Below, piece by piece: positions 14,948 to 23,211 of a DNA stretch of 41,631 nt (the first letter of the stretch is position 1; every line of letters starts with the position of its first letter). The stretch lies in the IMG/VR virus record IMGVR_UViG_3300050821_002921, positions 1-41,631 of that record; one strand, written 5' to 3'. Position numbers and translations under genes: made by a program. A model generated the notes under the pieces. That model was not told where the DNA came from. It worked only from the letters and a program-made list of their open reading frames with translations, and made no database searches. The DNA is from a virus.

Positions 14948-17928
14948 TGCGTTACCATATTTTCTATAAGGTTACCATGCTTGTCGCGGCTTTTTAGTTG
15001 CGCTTTTACTGATTTTAAATCCTGCACGTCCGTCGGGAACTTAATACCAATCTGCTCCAGCCACAAATCTTCCGGCGTGATCTGGCCACTTTGCAGCTGG
15101 CGCATCTTAAACACCGGCCCAAGCTTACCCGACAGCTCGTTGGCATAATCAAATCCTACTTGGCTAGGCGATTCGCCCGGGATTGATATAGGCTTCGCTA
15201 AATACGGGCTTACGCCGTAGGCGGCCATGATGCCTTGCGTAGCATAGCCCGGAGATAGTAGCGACTGGACGTCCTGCCCCGGGGTGCGCTGTCCTTCGTA
15301 TAACTTATCAGCCAGCTCTGGGAATACTTCATAGCCAAAATCGCTCATTACAGCGTCGGAATTGCCAGTGGCTTGCTGGATCCACGGATTGATGACGTGC
15401 TGGCCAAACTCATACAAAACGCCGATAGTTATAAGCTGGTCAAGGGAGTGGGGGTCTAGCTTGGCCGACCCCTTCAAAATATTGTACATCCCGTTTAACC
15501 GGCCATAAGCGTATTTGGGGAAATTAAGCCACGCTTGCCCCTGCAAAGCTTTCCCCATCCACCGCTTGTCACCTACGCGCGCAGGGGAGCGGTAATCCAT
15601 AAACGTCTTGGCTATCTTCTCTGTCGCCTGCGCACGCGACAGCCCCTTCCGTTGGTAGCCGCGCTCTAATGTTTGCTGCAACACATCTTGCCAGGAGAAA
15701 GTTGCTTTATGTGACATTTTAGACACATAGCTGTAAAACTTGGCAGGGTCGTCAAACCCGAACTCTTTTGCAAATTGCGCAAAACCGCGCGGGTCTTGTC
15801 GCATCTTCACACCCATCAGGTCAAGAGTCATGTTCTGGAAGTCTTCACCCGCCGCGTCTAGTCCACGCATCGGCACGCCGGCGCGCGCCTGTTGCATGTT
15901 AAATTTATCCCGGGTAGCCACGGACTTAATGGATTTTAGCAGGTCAAACGTCGTCCCCGGTAAATCTTTAGCAAGCCCGCCTAACCCCTTCGTCACCAGA
16001 AAAGCGTTGTTCATATTAAAAGCGTGGTAGGGGTTCGCCCAGAAGGTTGTATTCAAAGCGAATCGGTTAATACGGTCAAGCCGGTCAAGGTCGCCCGCAT
16101 CGAACTTGGCGTTATGTATAAAGTCTTCGATCTCTTCAGCGTAATGCGGCTCAAACCGGTAACCCTTAAATTCTGGTAGCCCGGGTATTTCACGCCAGTC
16201 AGACGGGACGTCGCCCCCTTTGGTGAACGGCGCACGTGCAATCAGGTTGAAATCCGGCGATGCCTTAACGTCGCGCAACATTTTAAGTGAGCGGATCGCG
16301 CGGCGCTGCTGCAATATATCCGTGCCGTAGGTGCCGAAGAAATTGTCGTGGTAGGCCACTTTACCGCCTGTAACGGATTCGATTTCCTTGCGCGTAGCCT
16401 CGACTAGGCGCGCGGGTTTACCGTCGGCCATAACTGGACTTTTTGAATCTTCGTCAAACCGGCCAAGCGGGTTACCCTTTTCTGAAGCGTCGAGGATATT
16501 TCCTTCGTCGTTGACATGGACAATCTGGCGTTTGCCATTATGGATGAGCGCCATCATGTTGCGCCCCTGGTAGGTGCCCGCCTTCGTAGACAGGCTGCGC
16601 CCACCTTCAGGAGGCCGCTCGGTAGTCTTTGTGCCGGTGAGCCTGTCCATAGGCGTGCCGACGCCTTTACGCTGCCTGATAGCCCCGCCCCTGCCTTCCT
16701 CCGGTGCAAAATATTTATCAGGTAGTTTATTCTGTTTGCGTAGCGCCGCCATCTCAGCCCGGTTGCGCTCAGACTCTTCAATCATCGGCTTGGCTGTACG
16801 GTCGAAAACCAGCTGTTCTTCGGAAGTGAGTGGCACGCCATTGGGGTCATCTACGTGGTCGAGGAACTTCTTCCCTACCTGTTGCGCCAGCCGGGGGTCT
16901 TTAAAGAATGGTTTGACGTTCTTCCCCATCCACTGCTGGAATTCTTTATAGTCGGCGCGCAGTCCACCGCGCTGTTGGTAAAGCCGGTCTGCCACACCTT
17001 TTACTAAACTACCAGGTTGGGTGGAAGCTACGTCCGTATCAGGGGAGAAGATTTTAGAGGGCTGCGGCGGAACTGGTGGTTTCTTCGCGGCTAATAAATC
17101 CTCGCTGTGCAGTTTCCCCGGTTCCATACCTTCTCCGGGTTTTACCTGCCCGGCTTTCTCTGCAATTTTTTCCCCTTCTTCCCGGCCAACAATCTTGCCC
17201 GTACCCGTTTGAAACTTCCTCTGTGCCTCCGGTACACCGGGCTGTATCTGCTCATGTGTAGCACCGCCAGCCTTAACCCCCTCCGGCGTAACGACGACAG
17301 GCTTCTCAATAACCGGCGGCTCACCGCGCAGCGGCTTCACCGGCGCGGGTTTCCCTCCGCGCGCAAGACCTATGGCCGATGCCACGTCGCCGGTGTCCTG
17401 CGCTATTTTCGGTATCTTTTCAGCGGGCACGCCCGCCTTCTCAGCCGCGAGTTTCTCCGTCGCTTCGCCTGCCGACCCCGCCAGCGATATTGCAGGGAAC
17501 ATGGATACTATATCGCCACCAATACGCGGTATATCCTCACCAGCTTGCTTTAGCCCCTGCTTCGTCTGAGCTAAGAATTCTTTCGTATTCTTTGGCACTG
17601 GTGGGCGCGGGCGCTCGCGCATTGCTTCGAGATCTTTTAGCGGGCGCATCTCGCGTTCGACGATAGGCTTAAACGGGGCGTAAGCATTGCTTAAGCCGGC
17701 GGAGATAGCTGACTTCCCAGTGAAGGGATTACCGCTGACGGGTGCTAATTTAAAGGGGTTGTGTCCAACCGGTTCGAGTTTTACACCCGGAACTTCTTCA
17801 GGATAAAGCTCACGCATTTTAGCGGCATTATCCGCCGACATTGGCTTTTCTTGGGGTGTGGCGAAGGGATTACCACTAACGGGTTGAAGTGAAAAAGGGT
17901 TACCTTCTACGGGTTGAAGCTGCGGCAT
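14944..17928 (-). CDS. Large internal virion (ejection) protein, 994 aa
   Basis: The N-terminus carries four repeats built on a LxPVxxNPF core (residues about 4-25 and 50-70). A long disordered Pro/Lys/Glu-rich region to about 310 follows, then a helical, largely polar body with a compact C-terminal region containing hydrophobic helices (SLDQLITIGVLYEFGQHVI). Length, order after two smaller Gly/Gln-rich proteins, and position after the tail and lysis genes fit a podoviral ejection protein delivered with the DNA. No lytic transglycosylase motif is obvious. The start is adjacent to the preceding stop. The NPF repeats could be a binding site for the portal or scaffold; this is inference. Confidence 0.75.
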   Translation of the reverse strand: MPQLQPVEGNPFSLQPVSGNPFATPQEKPMSADNAAKMRELYPEEVPGVKLEPVGHNPFKLAPVSGNPFTGKSAISAGLSNAYAPFKPIVEREMRPLKDLEAMRERPRPPVPKNTKEFLAQTKQGLKQAGEDIPRIGGDIVSMFPAISLAGSAGEATEKLAAEKAGVPAEKIPKIAQDTGDVASAIGLARGGKPAPVKPLRGEPPVIEKPVVVTPEGVKAGGATHEQIQPGVPEAQRKFQTGTGKIVGREEGEKIAEKAGQVKPGEGMEPGKLHSEDLLAAKKPPVPPQPSKIFSPDTDVASTQPGSLVKGVADRLYQQRGGLRADYKEFQQWMGKNVKPFFKDPRLAQQVGKKFLDHVDDPNGVPLTSEEQLVFDRTAKPMIEESERNRAEMAALRKQNKLPDKYFAPEEGRGGAIRQRKGVGTPMDRLTGTKTTERPPEGGRSLSTKAGTYQGRNMMALIHNGKRQIVHVNDEGNILDASEKGNPLGRFDEDSKSPVMADGKPARLVEATRKEIESVTGGKVAYHDNFFGTYGTDILQQRRAIRSLKMLRDVKASPDFNLIARAPFTKGGDVPSDWREIPGLPEFKGYRFEPHYAEEIEDFIHNAKFDAGDLDRLDRINRFALNTTFWANPYHAFNMNNAFLVTKGLGGLAKDLPGTTFDLLKSIKSVATRDKFNMQQARAGVPMRGLDAAGEDFQNMTLDLMGVKMRQDPRGFAQFAKEFGFDDPAKFYSYVSKMSHKATFSWQDVLQQTLERGYQRKGLSRAQATEKIAKTFMDYRSPARVGDKRWMGKALQGQAWLNFPKYAYGRLNGMYNILKGSAKLDPHSLDQLITIGVLYEFGQHVINPWIQQATGNSDAVMSDFGYEVFPELADKLYEGQRTPGQDVQSLLSPGYATQGIMAAYGVSPYLAKPISIPGESPSQVGFDYANELSGKLGPVFKMRQLQSGQITPEDLWLEQIGIKFPTDVQDLKSVKAQLKSRDKHGNLIENMVTQ

Positions 17929-18849
17929 TTATTCCCCGCCGGATGTATCCGCACCCGTGATTACTTTTGCAAATTTACCCGGCGAAGTCTCGACGTACCA
18001 ATTACCATCGGGTGCTTTCTTAGCCCCCGGCGCAGGTGGTACTTCGGCTTTCCCTCCTGTGGAAGACCCGGCACCTTTAAAATTTCTAGGCGGCATCCCG
18101 ACGTCTTTACGCTTATTCTGGATTGCATCCATGATTGCAGCTTCGCCATCAATAGCGTCCTGATAAGCCTTCTGGCCTTCGGTAGTCTTCATTGATTGAG
18201 GATTATTTCTAAAATTATTAGCCGTATTTGTATACGACGTGAGCATCCGGCCAAGGTCTACGCCGTCGGCTTTTCTAGCCTGCGCGGCAATGCTCTGGTA
18301 CGCGCGACTGTCCCGGTGAGCCTCTTGGTATACTGTTTTTGCCATCGCGCTAGTGTCGCGCATACCTTGCTGCTCCAGCCGTGATTGCATCTGGCCGTAT
18401 GGCCGCACGGTCTTCTCAGCATCCTGCCACGCGAGGAAGTCTTCCGGACCTTTATTCCCACCGCCGCCAAAAAATGCATTCATCATCTGTGGGTAGCTAA
18501 ATGGATCGCCGCTGGGTGCCTGCTGCGCGCCCGGGCTGAATGGCATCACGGCAGGCAGTGGCGCACCGTTCGGCCCGGTCGTAGCGCCAGGGGGCATACC
18601 AGTGCCTCCCTGAGGTGGTAAGGGTGCGCCGTTGGGACCCGTGATAGCGCCGGGCGGCATTTGCATCGGCGTACCGGCATTAGCGCCCTGCTGCGGCATA
18701 GCTGCAAAACCGGGCTGCTGACCTTGCGCTTGCATCTGCGCCATGCGCTGCGCAGCAATCCGCATAGCCTGTTGTTGCTGCATGTATTGCTGTTGCTCCC
18801 GGATAGCCGGAAGCGCCATACCATAAGGGGCAAACTGTGATAGATTCAT
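17929..18849 (-). CDS. Internal virion protein candidate, Gln/Pro/Gly-rich (306 aa)
   Basis: Residues 1 to about 50 are Gln/Met-rich helix (QQQYMQQQQAMRIAAQRMAQ). A Pro/Gly-rich segment with two copies of PPGAxTGPNGAPLP (about 65-100) follows. A charged helical domain (about 125-235) and a Gly/Ala-rich tail with DGNWYVETSPGKFAKV complete it. It lies between two other ejection-type proteins in the same operon and ends just before the next ATG. The composition fits a small ejection protein (P22 gp7/gp20-like in role, not by sequence). No enzyme motif seen. Confidence 0.65.
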   Translation of the reverse strand: MNLSQFAPYGMALPAIREQQQYMQQQQAMRIAAQRMAQMQAQGQQPGFAAMPQQGANAGTPMQMPPGAITGPNGAPLPPQGGTGMPPGATTGPNGAPLPAVMPFSPGAQQAPSGDPFSYPQMMNAFFGGGGNKGPEDFLAWQDAEKTVRPYGQMQSRLEQQGMRDTSAMAKTVYQEAHRDSRAYQSIAAQARKADGVDLGRMLTSYTNTANNFRNNPQSMKTTEGQKAYQDAIDGEAAIMDAIQNKRKDVGMPPRNFKGAGSSTGGKAEVPPAPGAKKAPDGNWYVETSPGKFAKVITGADTSGGE

Positions 18850-18852
18850 ATG

Positions 18853-19893
18853 CTAACCCGTAGACAGCCAAGGCAGATTTACATTGCTGCCGTTGTTTGA
18901 GAAGTCCCACAGCGCGGGCGTTATACCAGAGCTAGATACCTGTGAAGGATTTGACCCGCCACCGAACAGGTTACCCGCGAGCGCGCCAAACTGACCACCC
19001 AAACCAGCAAGCCCTGCTGCGCCGGCAGAATTGTTCGCAAGGTTCTGCGCGCCGATATTGGACGATGTCTGGGCTGCGCTGTTGCCGTAGCCGAGGTATT
19101 GCAGGATGTCACCGATAGTGCTTTGAGCCCCCGTGGTCGGGCCGTATAGGCTCGCAAGGTATGAATTAAGCGCGGTGTTCTGGTTACCGAGCATACTCTG
19201 CTGAGCGCCGTAGGGTACAGACCCGGCTTGCTCAGTAGCGCCCGCGCCCGCCGACCCAATATTGCCGGCTTGTGTGAGCGTGCCCGCCGTGGCCCCAAGC
19301 GATTTGTCTAACCCGCTTAACCCGGATAGTGCGCGCTGAAGCTGCTGGTTCTGCCAGTCGATATTAAAATTTGTGTCCGCTTGCTGTACGTTACCTGCCG
19401 CCTGTTGGCCGGTGAGACCGTATTGCGCGTTGGACACGTTCGCCTGGTCGTTCGTCTTCTGGAGCATTTGGTTGTAGAGCGCACTCTGCGGGTCAAACGC
19501 CATATTGAAGGTCGAGTACGCCGCGGGAATAGCGCCGAGTCCCGCCGCGCTTAATGCGCCGGCGTTGCCCATGTTCATGTTACCGACCTGGCCATACTGG
19601 CCACCGGCAGTATTAGCAGCTTGTTGGTACCCACCCGCCTGCGGAGAGTTTATACCGCTTTGGAAAAGCTGCTGGAAGTAAGGTGCAAGCTGGGAGTACG
19701 GATTATTGCCTGCGGGGTTTACGAGATTAAAGTCGCTGCTTAGCATCCCCGTGATGTTGGTATTCTGGTCTGCAAGCTGGCCGGGGCTAGGGCCAAACAT
19801 ATTAGCATTGTACCCGCCGCCCCCACCTCCCCCGCCGCTTAATAAAGACCCACCTATACTAGCAGCGGCTGATGCAATCGCGCCCCAAGGCAT
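18853..19893 (-). CDS. Internal virion/DNA-transfer protein candidate (346 aa)
   Basis: The N-terminus is small-residue rich and hydrophobic (WGAIASAAASIGGSLLSGGGGGGGG), a pattern common at the start of podoviral DNA-transfer proteins. The body is rich in Gln, Asn, Ala and Gly and predicted helical, with almost no charged residues. The end is LWDFSNNGSNVNLPWLSTG. The composition is like P22 gp16/gp20-type ejection proteins that cross membranes. It opens the three-gene block of ejection candidates that follows the lysis and sulfotransferase-like genes. Confidence 0.65.
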   Translation of the reverse strand: MPWGAIASAAASIGGSLLSGGGGGGGGYNANMFGPSPGQLADQNTNITGMLSSDFNLVNPAGNNPYSQLAPYFQQLFQSGINSPQAGGYQQAANTAGGQYGQVGNMNMGNAGALSAAGLGAIPAAYSTFNMAFDPQSALYNQMLQKTNDQANVSNAQYGLTGQQAAGNVQQADTNFNIDWQNQQLQRALSGLSGLDKSLGATAGTLTQAGNIGSAGAGATEQAGSVPYGAQQSMLGNQNTALNSYLASLYGPTTGAQSTIGDILQYLGYGNSAAQTSSNIGAQNLANNSAGAAGLAGLGGQFGALAGNLFGGGSNPSQVSSSGITPALWDFSNNGSNVNLPWLSTG

Positions 19894-19947
19894 ATAGTTC
19901 TCCTAACGTTTACACCTATTAGTAGCGTAATTCCGAGGCTAGCGCCA

Positions 19948-20475
19948 CTATTTTCTGGCGTTAAGTAGCGCGGCGATATGCGAGGGTATGCCCTTAGATA
20001 AGTCGAGCTGGATATTGGCGTCCTTCAGGCACCGCCACCACTTCACCGAAAACCGGCCAGTGCATAAGGTAGAGAGGCGATAACAAGTATTTAGGTCATT
20101 TAAGTCATCATAATTAATATGCAGCACACCGTCCACCGCGCGTAACTCCTCTAGTTTCTCGTTGAGCAGGTCAACATCTATGAGATGCGCTAGTCCTAAC
20201 TTTTTGAGGCTACCCTTCACATCCTGCGGTTTTCGATGGATGCATACTGCACGCGCAAATGGCATAAGTTTTTGCATATCCCGCCAGTACATGACCAGCC
20301 CCGTATCTACGATGCCGCGGTTAGGCTGCATAAGATAATCAGCTATGGGGGGCAGCGCGAGGTACTCCGCCAAGGGGTCATGCTTACACACCCACTCTCC
20401 GTAGGTCAGAAATTTAGACAGCCAGACGGTACGCGACCGTGGCAGAGCGAAGATTATAAAGGGGGGGCGCTTCAT
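19948..20475 (-). CDS. Sulfotransferase-like protein (175 aa)
   Basis: Two hallmark elements of P-loop sulfotransferases are visible. The first is an N-terminal FALPRSRTVWL (residues 9-19), like the PAPS 5'-phosphosulfate loop. The second is AVCIHRKPQDVKGSL (R81, S89), like the 3'-phosphate-binding RDPxDxxxS motif. The protein is short for the family, so it may be a minimal phage form. The start at 20475 (ATG) overlaps the lipoprotein stop as ATGA; a TTG at 20487 is the alternative. The substrate is unknown; virion, tail or cell-surface sugar are possible targets. Binding of a nucleotide other than PAPS cannot be excluded. Confidence 0.7.
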   Translation of the reverse strand: MKRPPFIIFALPRSRTVWLSKFLTYGEWVCKHDPLAEYLALPPIADYLMQPNRGIVDTGLVMYWRDMQKLMPFARAVCIHRKPQDVKGSLKKLGLAHLIDVDLLNEKLEELRAVDGVLHINYDDLNDLNTCYRLSTLCTGRFSVKWWRCLKDANIQLDLSKGIPSHIAALLNARK

Positions 20476-20624
20476 CCTATATCCCAATCTACAGGGATGG
20501 GGAATTCTATATCAAGGCAGTAACCCTCGAATCCAGAAGGACAAAGATTTGCGCAGGCGGTTAAGGCGAGCAGTGCTGCAACTGCTGAAGCACAGCACGT
20601 TGCTGCTCGAAATAGTCTGGACAT
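20472..20624 (-). CDS. Small lipoprotein, o-spanin (Rz1-like) candidate (50 aa)
   Basis: The peptide has a basic start (MSRLFRAATC), a hydrophobic core and the lipobox LTAC at residues 21-24, so the mature lipoprotein of 27 residues would begin at Cys24 (CANLCPSGFEGYCLD...). Its position directly after the holin candidate and endolysin genes is where outer-membrane spanins are found. Pro content is modest (three in the mature part). Two further cysteines could dimerise it. The stop overlaps the sulfotransferase-like ATG. The most likely inner-membrane partner is the gene at 21635. Confidence 0.75.
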   Translation of the reverse strand: MSRLFRAATCCASAVAALLALTACANLCPSGFEGYCLDIEFPIPVDWDIG

Positions 20625-20654
20625 TTGCAGCACCCCGTTAGTAGCAGCAAAAGG

Positions 20655-20828
20655 CTAAGAGTTCGCAACACCATGCCGGATAGTCATGCTCAGCACAGCC
20701 GTCAGGATAAGCTGGCCGGTCTGCTGCGGCGTGGTATCGCCCGTGAGATAGGAAGCGACCGCGCCGAGAATCCCTAGCCCGGCGACGATGTACGTCTTCT
20801 TTCCGCTTAGGCTGTTCCACAGCGGCAT
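20655..20828 (-). CDS. Holin candidate (57 aa)
   Basis: After a short basic N-terminus (MPLWNSLSGKKTY), a glycine/alanine-rich hydrophobic segment IVAGLGILGAVASYLTG is followed by a second, less hydrophobic one (GQLILTAVLSMTIRHGV). One or two membrane spans and a location between the endolysin and lipoprotein genes fit a small holin. The start at 20828 has AGGGG upstream and lies one base after the neighbour's stop; the longer frame to 20858 would overlap that gene. Similar small phage membrane proteins are often unannotated, so holin function is inferred from context. Confidence 0.6.
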   Translation of the reverse strand: MPLWNSLSGKKTYIVAGLGILGAVASYLTGDTTPQQTGQLILTAVLSMTIRHGVANS

Positions 20829-20829
20829 A

Positions 20830-21192
20830 TTAAGCCCCTGGAGCGATCTGTGCGGCAACTGCCGGGTCTATCGGTGCAGCTGCTGGAGCGGCCGGTATGG
20901 CAGCTTTAGCCTTCTGCAATGCTAGCTCAATCAACGTACGACCCTGTGACTCGATGAAAGGTAAGCCGTTGGCCACGACTTGCGTTTTAAAGACATCCAG
21001 AGCAGCCGTCATAGCCGCAGACCCGCCACCTGTTGCAGCGGCCGCACCTGCGGCAACACCTGCTTCAGCAGCGGCGATAAGGATCTGGCCGCCTTCGCTT
21101 TCAATAAGTGTGACGGCTGGCTTTAAAAAAGCCCAAACCGGACCGGAAAAGAAACCTTCGACATCGTCGCGTAGTTTTGTCCAGAGACTCAT
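20830..21192 (-). CDS. Lysis-region protein, Ala-rich (120 aa)
   Basis: The N-terminal amphipathic region (MSLWTKLRDDVEGFFSGPVWAFLKPAV) is followed by an Ala/Gly-rich weakly hydrophobic stretch (ILIAAAEAGVAAGAAAATGG). A helical part and an Ala/Pro-rich tail complete it. Such proteins are frequent in podoviral lysis regions and have unknown function. The Ala-rich segment might insert in membranes, so a holin or antiholin role is possible, but the 57-aa neighbour is the better holin. It is flanked by the endolysin and that neighbour. Confidence 0.6.
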   Translation of the reverse strand: MSLWTKLRDDVEGFFSGPVWAFLKPAVTLIESEGGQILIAAAEAGVAAGAAAATGGGSAAMTAALDVFKTQVVANGLPFIESQGRTLIELALQKAKAAIPAAPAAAPIDPAVAAQIAPGA

Positions 21193-21204
21193 AAAACTCC
21201 CCCT

Positions 21205-21645
21205 TTAGTTAACGTCTTTAAAAAATGTAAGTTTTCCAATTGTAACAGTTTTCGTAGCTGAGTCAACCCAATCCGGATCGCACACATTCAAATTGGCGTA
21301 ATGTGTAGCCCCCCGTACAATATCATCCTGCGGCGCTTCGCCAAGAGCCTCATTCACACAACCCCGGCATTGTACCAGTATAAGGTTGTTCTCATCTACC
21401 CGGAACATCTGGGAATAATTAGGGTCAAATACATTCCAGCAAGAAAACTGGCCATACTTATTACCCGCAGCGTGCATGGCGCAGCATTCTGCCAATGTCT
21501 CCCCGGAAAACCATTTACCTGCTTTATGACGGTTTACCATCGCAGCAGCGACGCCGAGCTGGGTAGTACGACTTTCTCCGCGCGCTTCACCGTACACAGT
21601 ACGCGCCATTATTTCTATATCAAAATCACTAGCGTCAGTGGCCAT
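21205..21645 (-). CDS. SleB-type cell-wall hydrolase (endolysin)
   Basis: 146 aa, the size of a stand-alone Hydrolase_2/SleB domain. The catalytic Glu is in ARTVYGEARGESRTTQ (about residues 14-29). Downstream family features include VAAAMVNRHKAGKWF and GATHYANLNVCDPDW. SleB enzymes cleave peptidoglycan glycan strands and are common phage lysins. No signal peptide is visible, so release would need the holin. The ribosome-binding site GAGGGAGAG is strong. Neighbours are the coiled-coil membrane protein (upstream, overlapping by 11 bases) and the holin/lipoprotein genes. Confidence 0.92.
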   Translation of the reverse strand: MATDASDFDIEIMARTVYGEARGESRTTQLGVAAAMVNRHKAGKWFSGETLAECCAMHAAGNKYGQFSCWNVFDPNYSQMFRVDENNLILVQCRGCVNEALGEAPQDDIVRGATHYANLNVCDPDWVDSATKTVTIGKLTFFKDVN

Positions 21646-21910
21646 CTCTCCCTCGCATCCATTGCTTTAAATCCTGTATATTAGAGGCGATATCGTCAAC
21701 TTTTTGTTCTGTGCGTGCAGCAGTTTGCTGGATATCATTTGTAGCTTGTTCTTGCTTATCCTGCCTAGAATTAATAGTTGCAAACTGCGTCTCGTGCTGT
21801 GCTAATTTATCAGTGATATTTGCCCATGCGACACCGCCAATAAAAATAGACGTAACCATCATGATTACTATGTCAAGGTGCCTACCGAATTGTTTCCAAA
21901 CTTTTTGCAT
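21635..21910 (-). CDS. Membrane-anchored coiled-coil protein, i-spanin candidate (91 aa)
   Basis: One transmembrane helix at about residues 13-30 (LDIVIMMVTSIFIGGVAW) is preceded by a short basic end. About 50 residues of coiled-coil-like sequence with Gln/Asp/Asn heptads follow (QFATINSRQDKQEQATNDIQQ). N-in single-span plus periplasmic coiled coil is the i-spanin layout. It opens the lysis cassette. In many phages spanin genes overlap or adjoin; here they are split by the endolysin, Ala-rich and holin genes, so pairing with the lipoprotein at 20472 is inferred. Confidence 0.6.
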   Translation of the reverse strand: MQKVWKQFGRHLDIVIMMVTSIFIGGVAWANITDKLAQHETQFATINSRQDKQEQATNDIQQTAARTEQKVDDIASNIQDLKQWMRGRDGH

Positions 21911-21914
21911 ACAA

Positions 21915-23204
21915 CTATTGTATTACATATTCTGTGACCGCAACAAATCCTGTACCGCCGGCACCGCCGGTTTTTCCTACTCCTGCCGCCGCTTCTACAG
22001 CACCGCCGCCGCCACCGCCCGTATTTGTTACGCCATTATTCCCATTTGATGCCGCTGCACCCGTCAATCCTGCCGCTCCGCCGCCAATAGATGAGGACCC
22101 GCCTGCCCCAGAAAATGACTGTAAAGCAGTATTACCATTCGTCGCACCGCCACCTGCCGCCCCCGTCCCGTTAAAATCCCCCCCACTGGCGTTTTGTCCT
22201 GCGCCGCCTGCTGCTGAAGCGTTATTCCCTCCTTGGCCGCCTAGCCCGCCTAGACAAGTGACAAGTGACCCTACCGAGCTAGTACCCCCCGTACCACCTG
22301 TCCCACCCGAATTAGATCCAGCTGTCCCGCTACCACCAATAGTAACCGCCTGCGATGCTCCTATAGTCGCTGCTGAAGCAATAAGTTTAGATTCGCTACC
22401 GGCAGCACCGCCGCCTCCAGCGGAACCTGATGACGTGCTCACTCCTCCACCGCCGCCTCCCCCGCCGATACACCATAATTCAGCATAAACCATTCCAGTC
22501 GACGGTGTATAAGTACCCGTCGAAGTAAATATTTGACGTTTTACCGTAATGATAGCTTTTAAAGCGGAAGAATTAAATGCTGTCACCGTCACGTCGGTAG
22601 GAAACGCCGCACTTCCCGTATTATTCATTTTTATTGTGTTAGCGTTCATCTTTGCCAATGACGCATTGGCAATAACACTAGGATTTATAAGGTCAAAAAA
22701 CGTACCATCAAAATAGAATACATACGCGTTTCCAGTAACTATCTCACCTCCTACTAAAGCCGTTAATCCTCCGCCGTTCTCAACCCGTACCGCTGTCGCT
22801 GCAAGGCCATTTACTGCCAAGGTTGTTGCGCCGGTATTGGTAAAGCCAGCTATGCCGGTAACAATATTGCCTGCCGTCAAAGCAAAATTTGATGGTACCA
22901 CCGTTGCTAGCGTCTGCGCGTTTCCAGACCCCCCAGTCGTCCCACCCACATAAATGGATGCTCCACCGAGCGAAGGCGCGAGAGGAATTGTCAACCCGGT
23001 CAGTGAGGTTATATCATTATTTGCGCCATTATGAGCGCCGTTCGTATTGGTGTTATTGACTATCTGATTAAAGTTAGCCATCACCTGTGTGGCGTCAGCA
23101 AGCGAACCGTTGGTTAGATTGTAGGGGAGAGAGTTGACAATAGTAGCGCTAGCCGTTGTGGCGAACAGCGCCAGCGCAGCAAATAAGGAAACAATCTTTT
23201 TCAC
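21915..23204 (-). CDS. Tail fibre/adhesin with signal-peptide N-terminus, Gly-rich
   Basis: 429 aa. The N-terminus is a textbook Sec signal (MKKIVSLFAALALFATTASA). It is followed by LPYNLTNGSLADATQVMANFNQIV, a tail-fibre anchor I recognise from other phages that carry the same odd leader. The middle is beta-rich. Residues from about 245 are glycine-rich with runs such as WCIGGGGGGGG, suggestive of a polyglycine-II adhesin tip, and end VAVTEYVIQ. It sits directly after the tail hub gene. A signal peptide on a virion protein is unexpected; it may be cleaved, or may be a hydrophobic assembly anchor. Confidence 0.75.
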   Translation of the reverse strand: MKKIVSLFAALALFATTASATIVNSLPYNLTNGSLADATQVMANFNQIVNNTNTNGAHNGANNDITSLTGLTIPLAPSLGGASIYVGGTTGGSGNAQTLATVVPSNFALTAGNIVTGIAGFTNTGATTLAVNGLAATAVRVENGGGLTALVGGEIVTGNAYVFYFDGTFFDLINPSVIANASLAKMNANTIKMNNTGSAAFPTDVTVTAFNSSALKAIITVKRQIFTSTGTYTPSTGMVYAELWCIGGGGGGGGVSTSSGSAGGGGAAGSESKLIASAATIGASQAVTIGGSGTAGSNSGGTGGTGGTSSVGSLVTCLGGLGGQGGNNASAAGGAGQNASGGDFNGTGAAGGGATNGNTALQSFSGAGGSSSIGGGAAGLTGAAASNGNNGVTNTGGGGGGAVEAAAGVGKTGGAGGTGFVAVTEYVIQ

Positions 23205-23211
23205 ACGCGCC

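Noticed and set aside
14561-15148. 195-aa plus-strand frame
   Set aside because: It covers parts of the PurD-like and ejection protein genes in antisense and has no domain features.
21934-22488. Long plus-strand Pro-rich frame (184 aa)
   Set aside because: It is the reverse complement of the glycine-rich fibre tip, so GGC/GGT runs read as proline codons. No ribosome-binding site.
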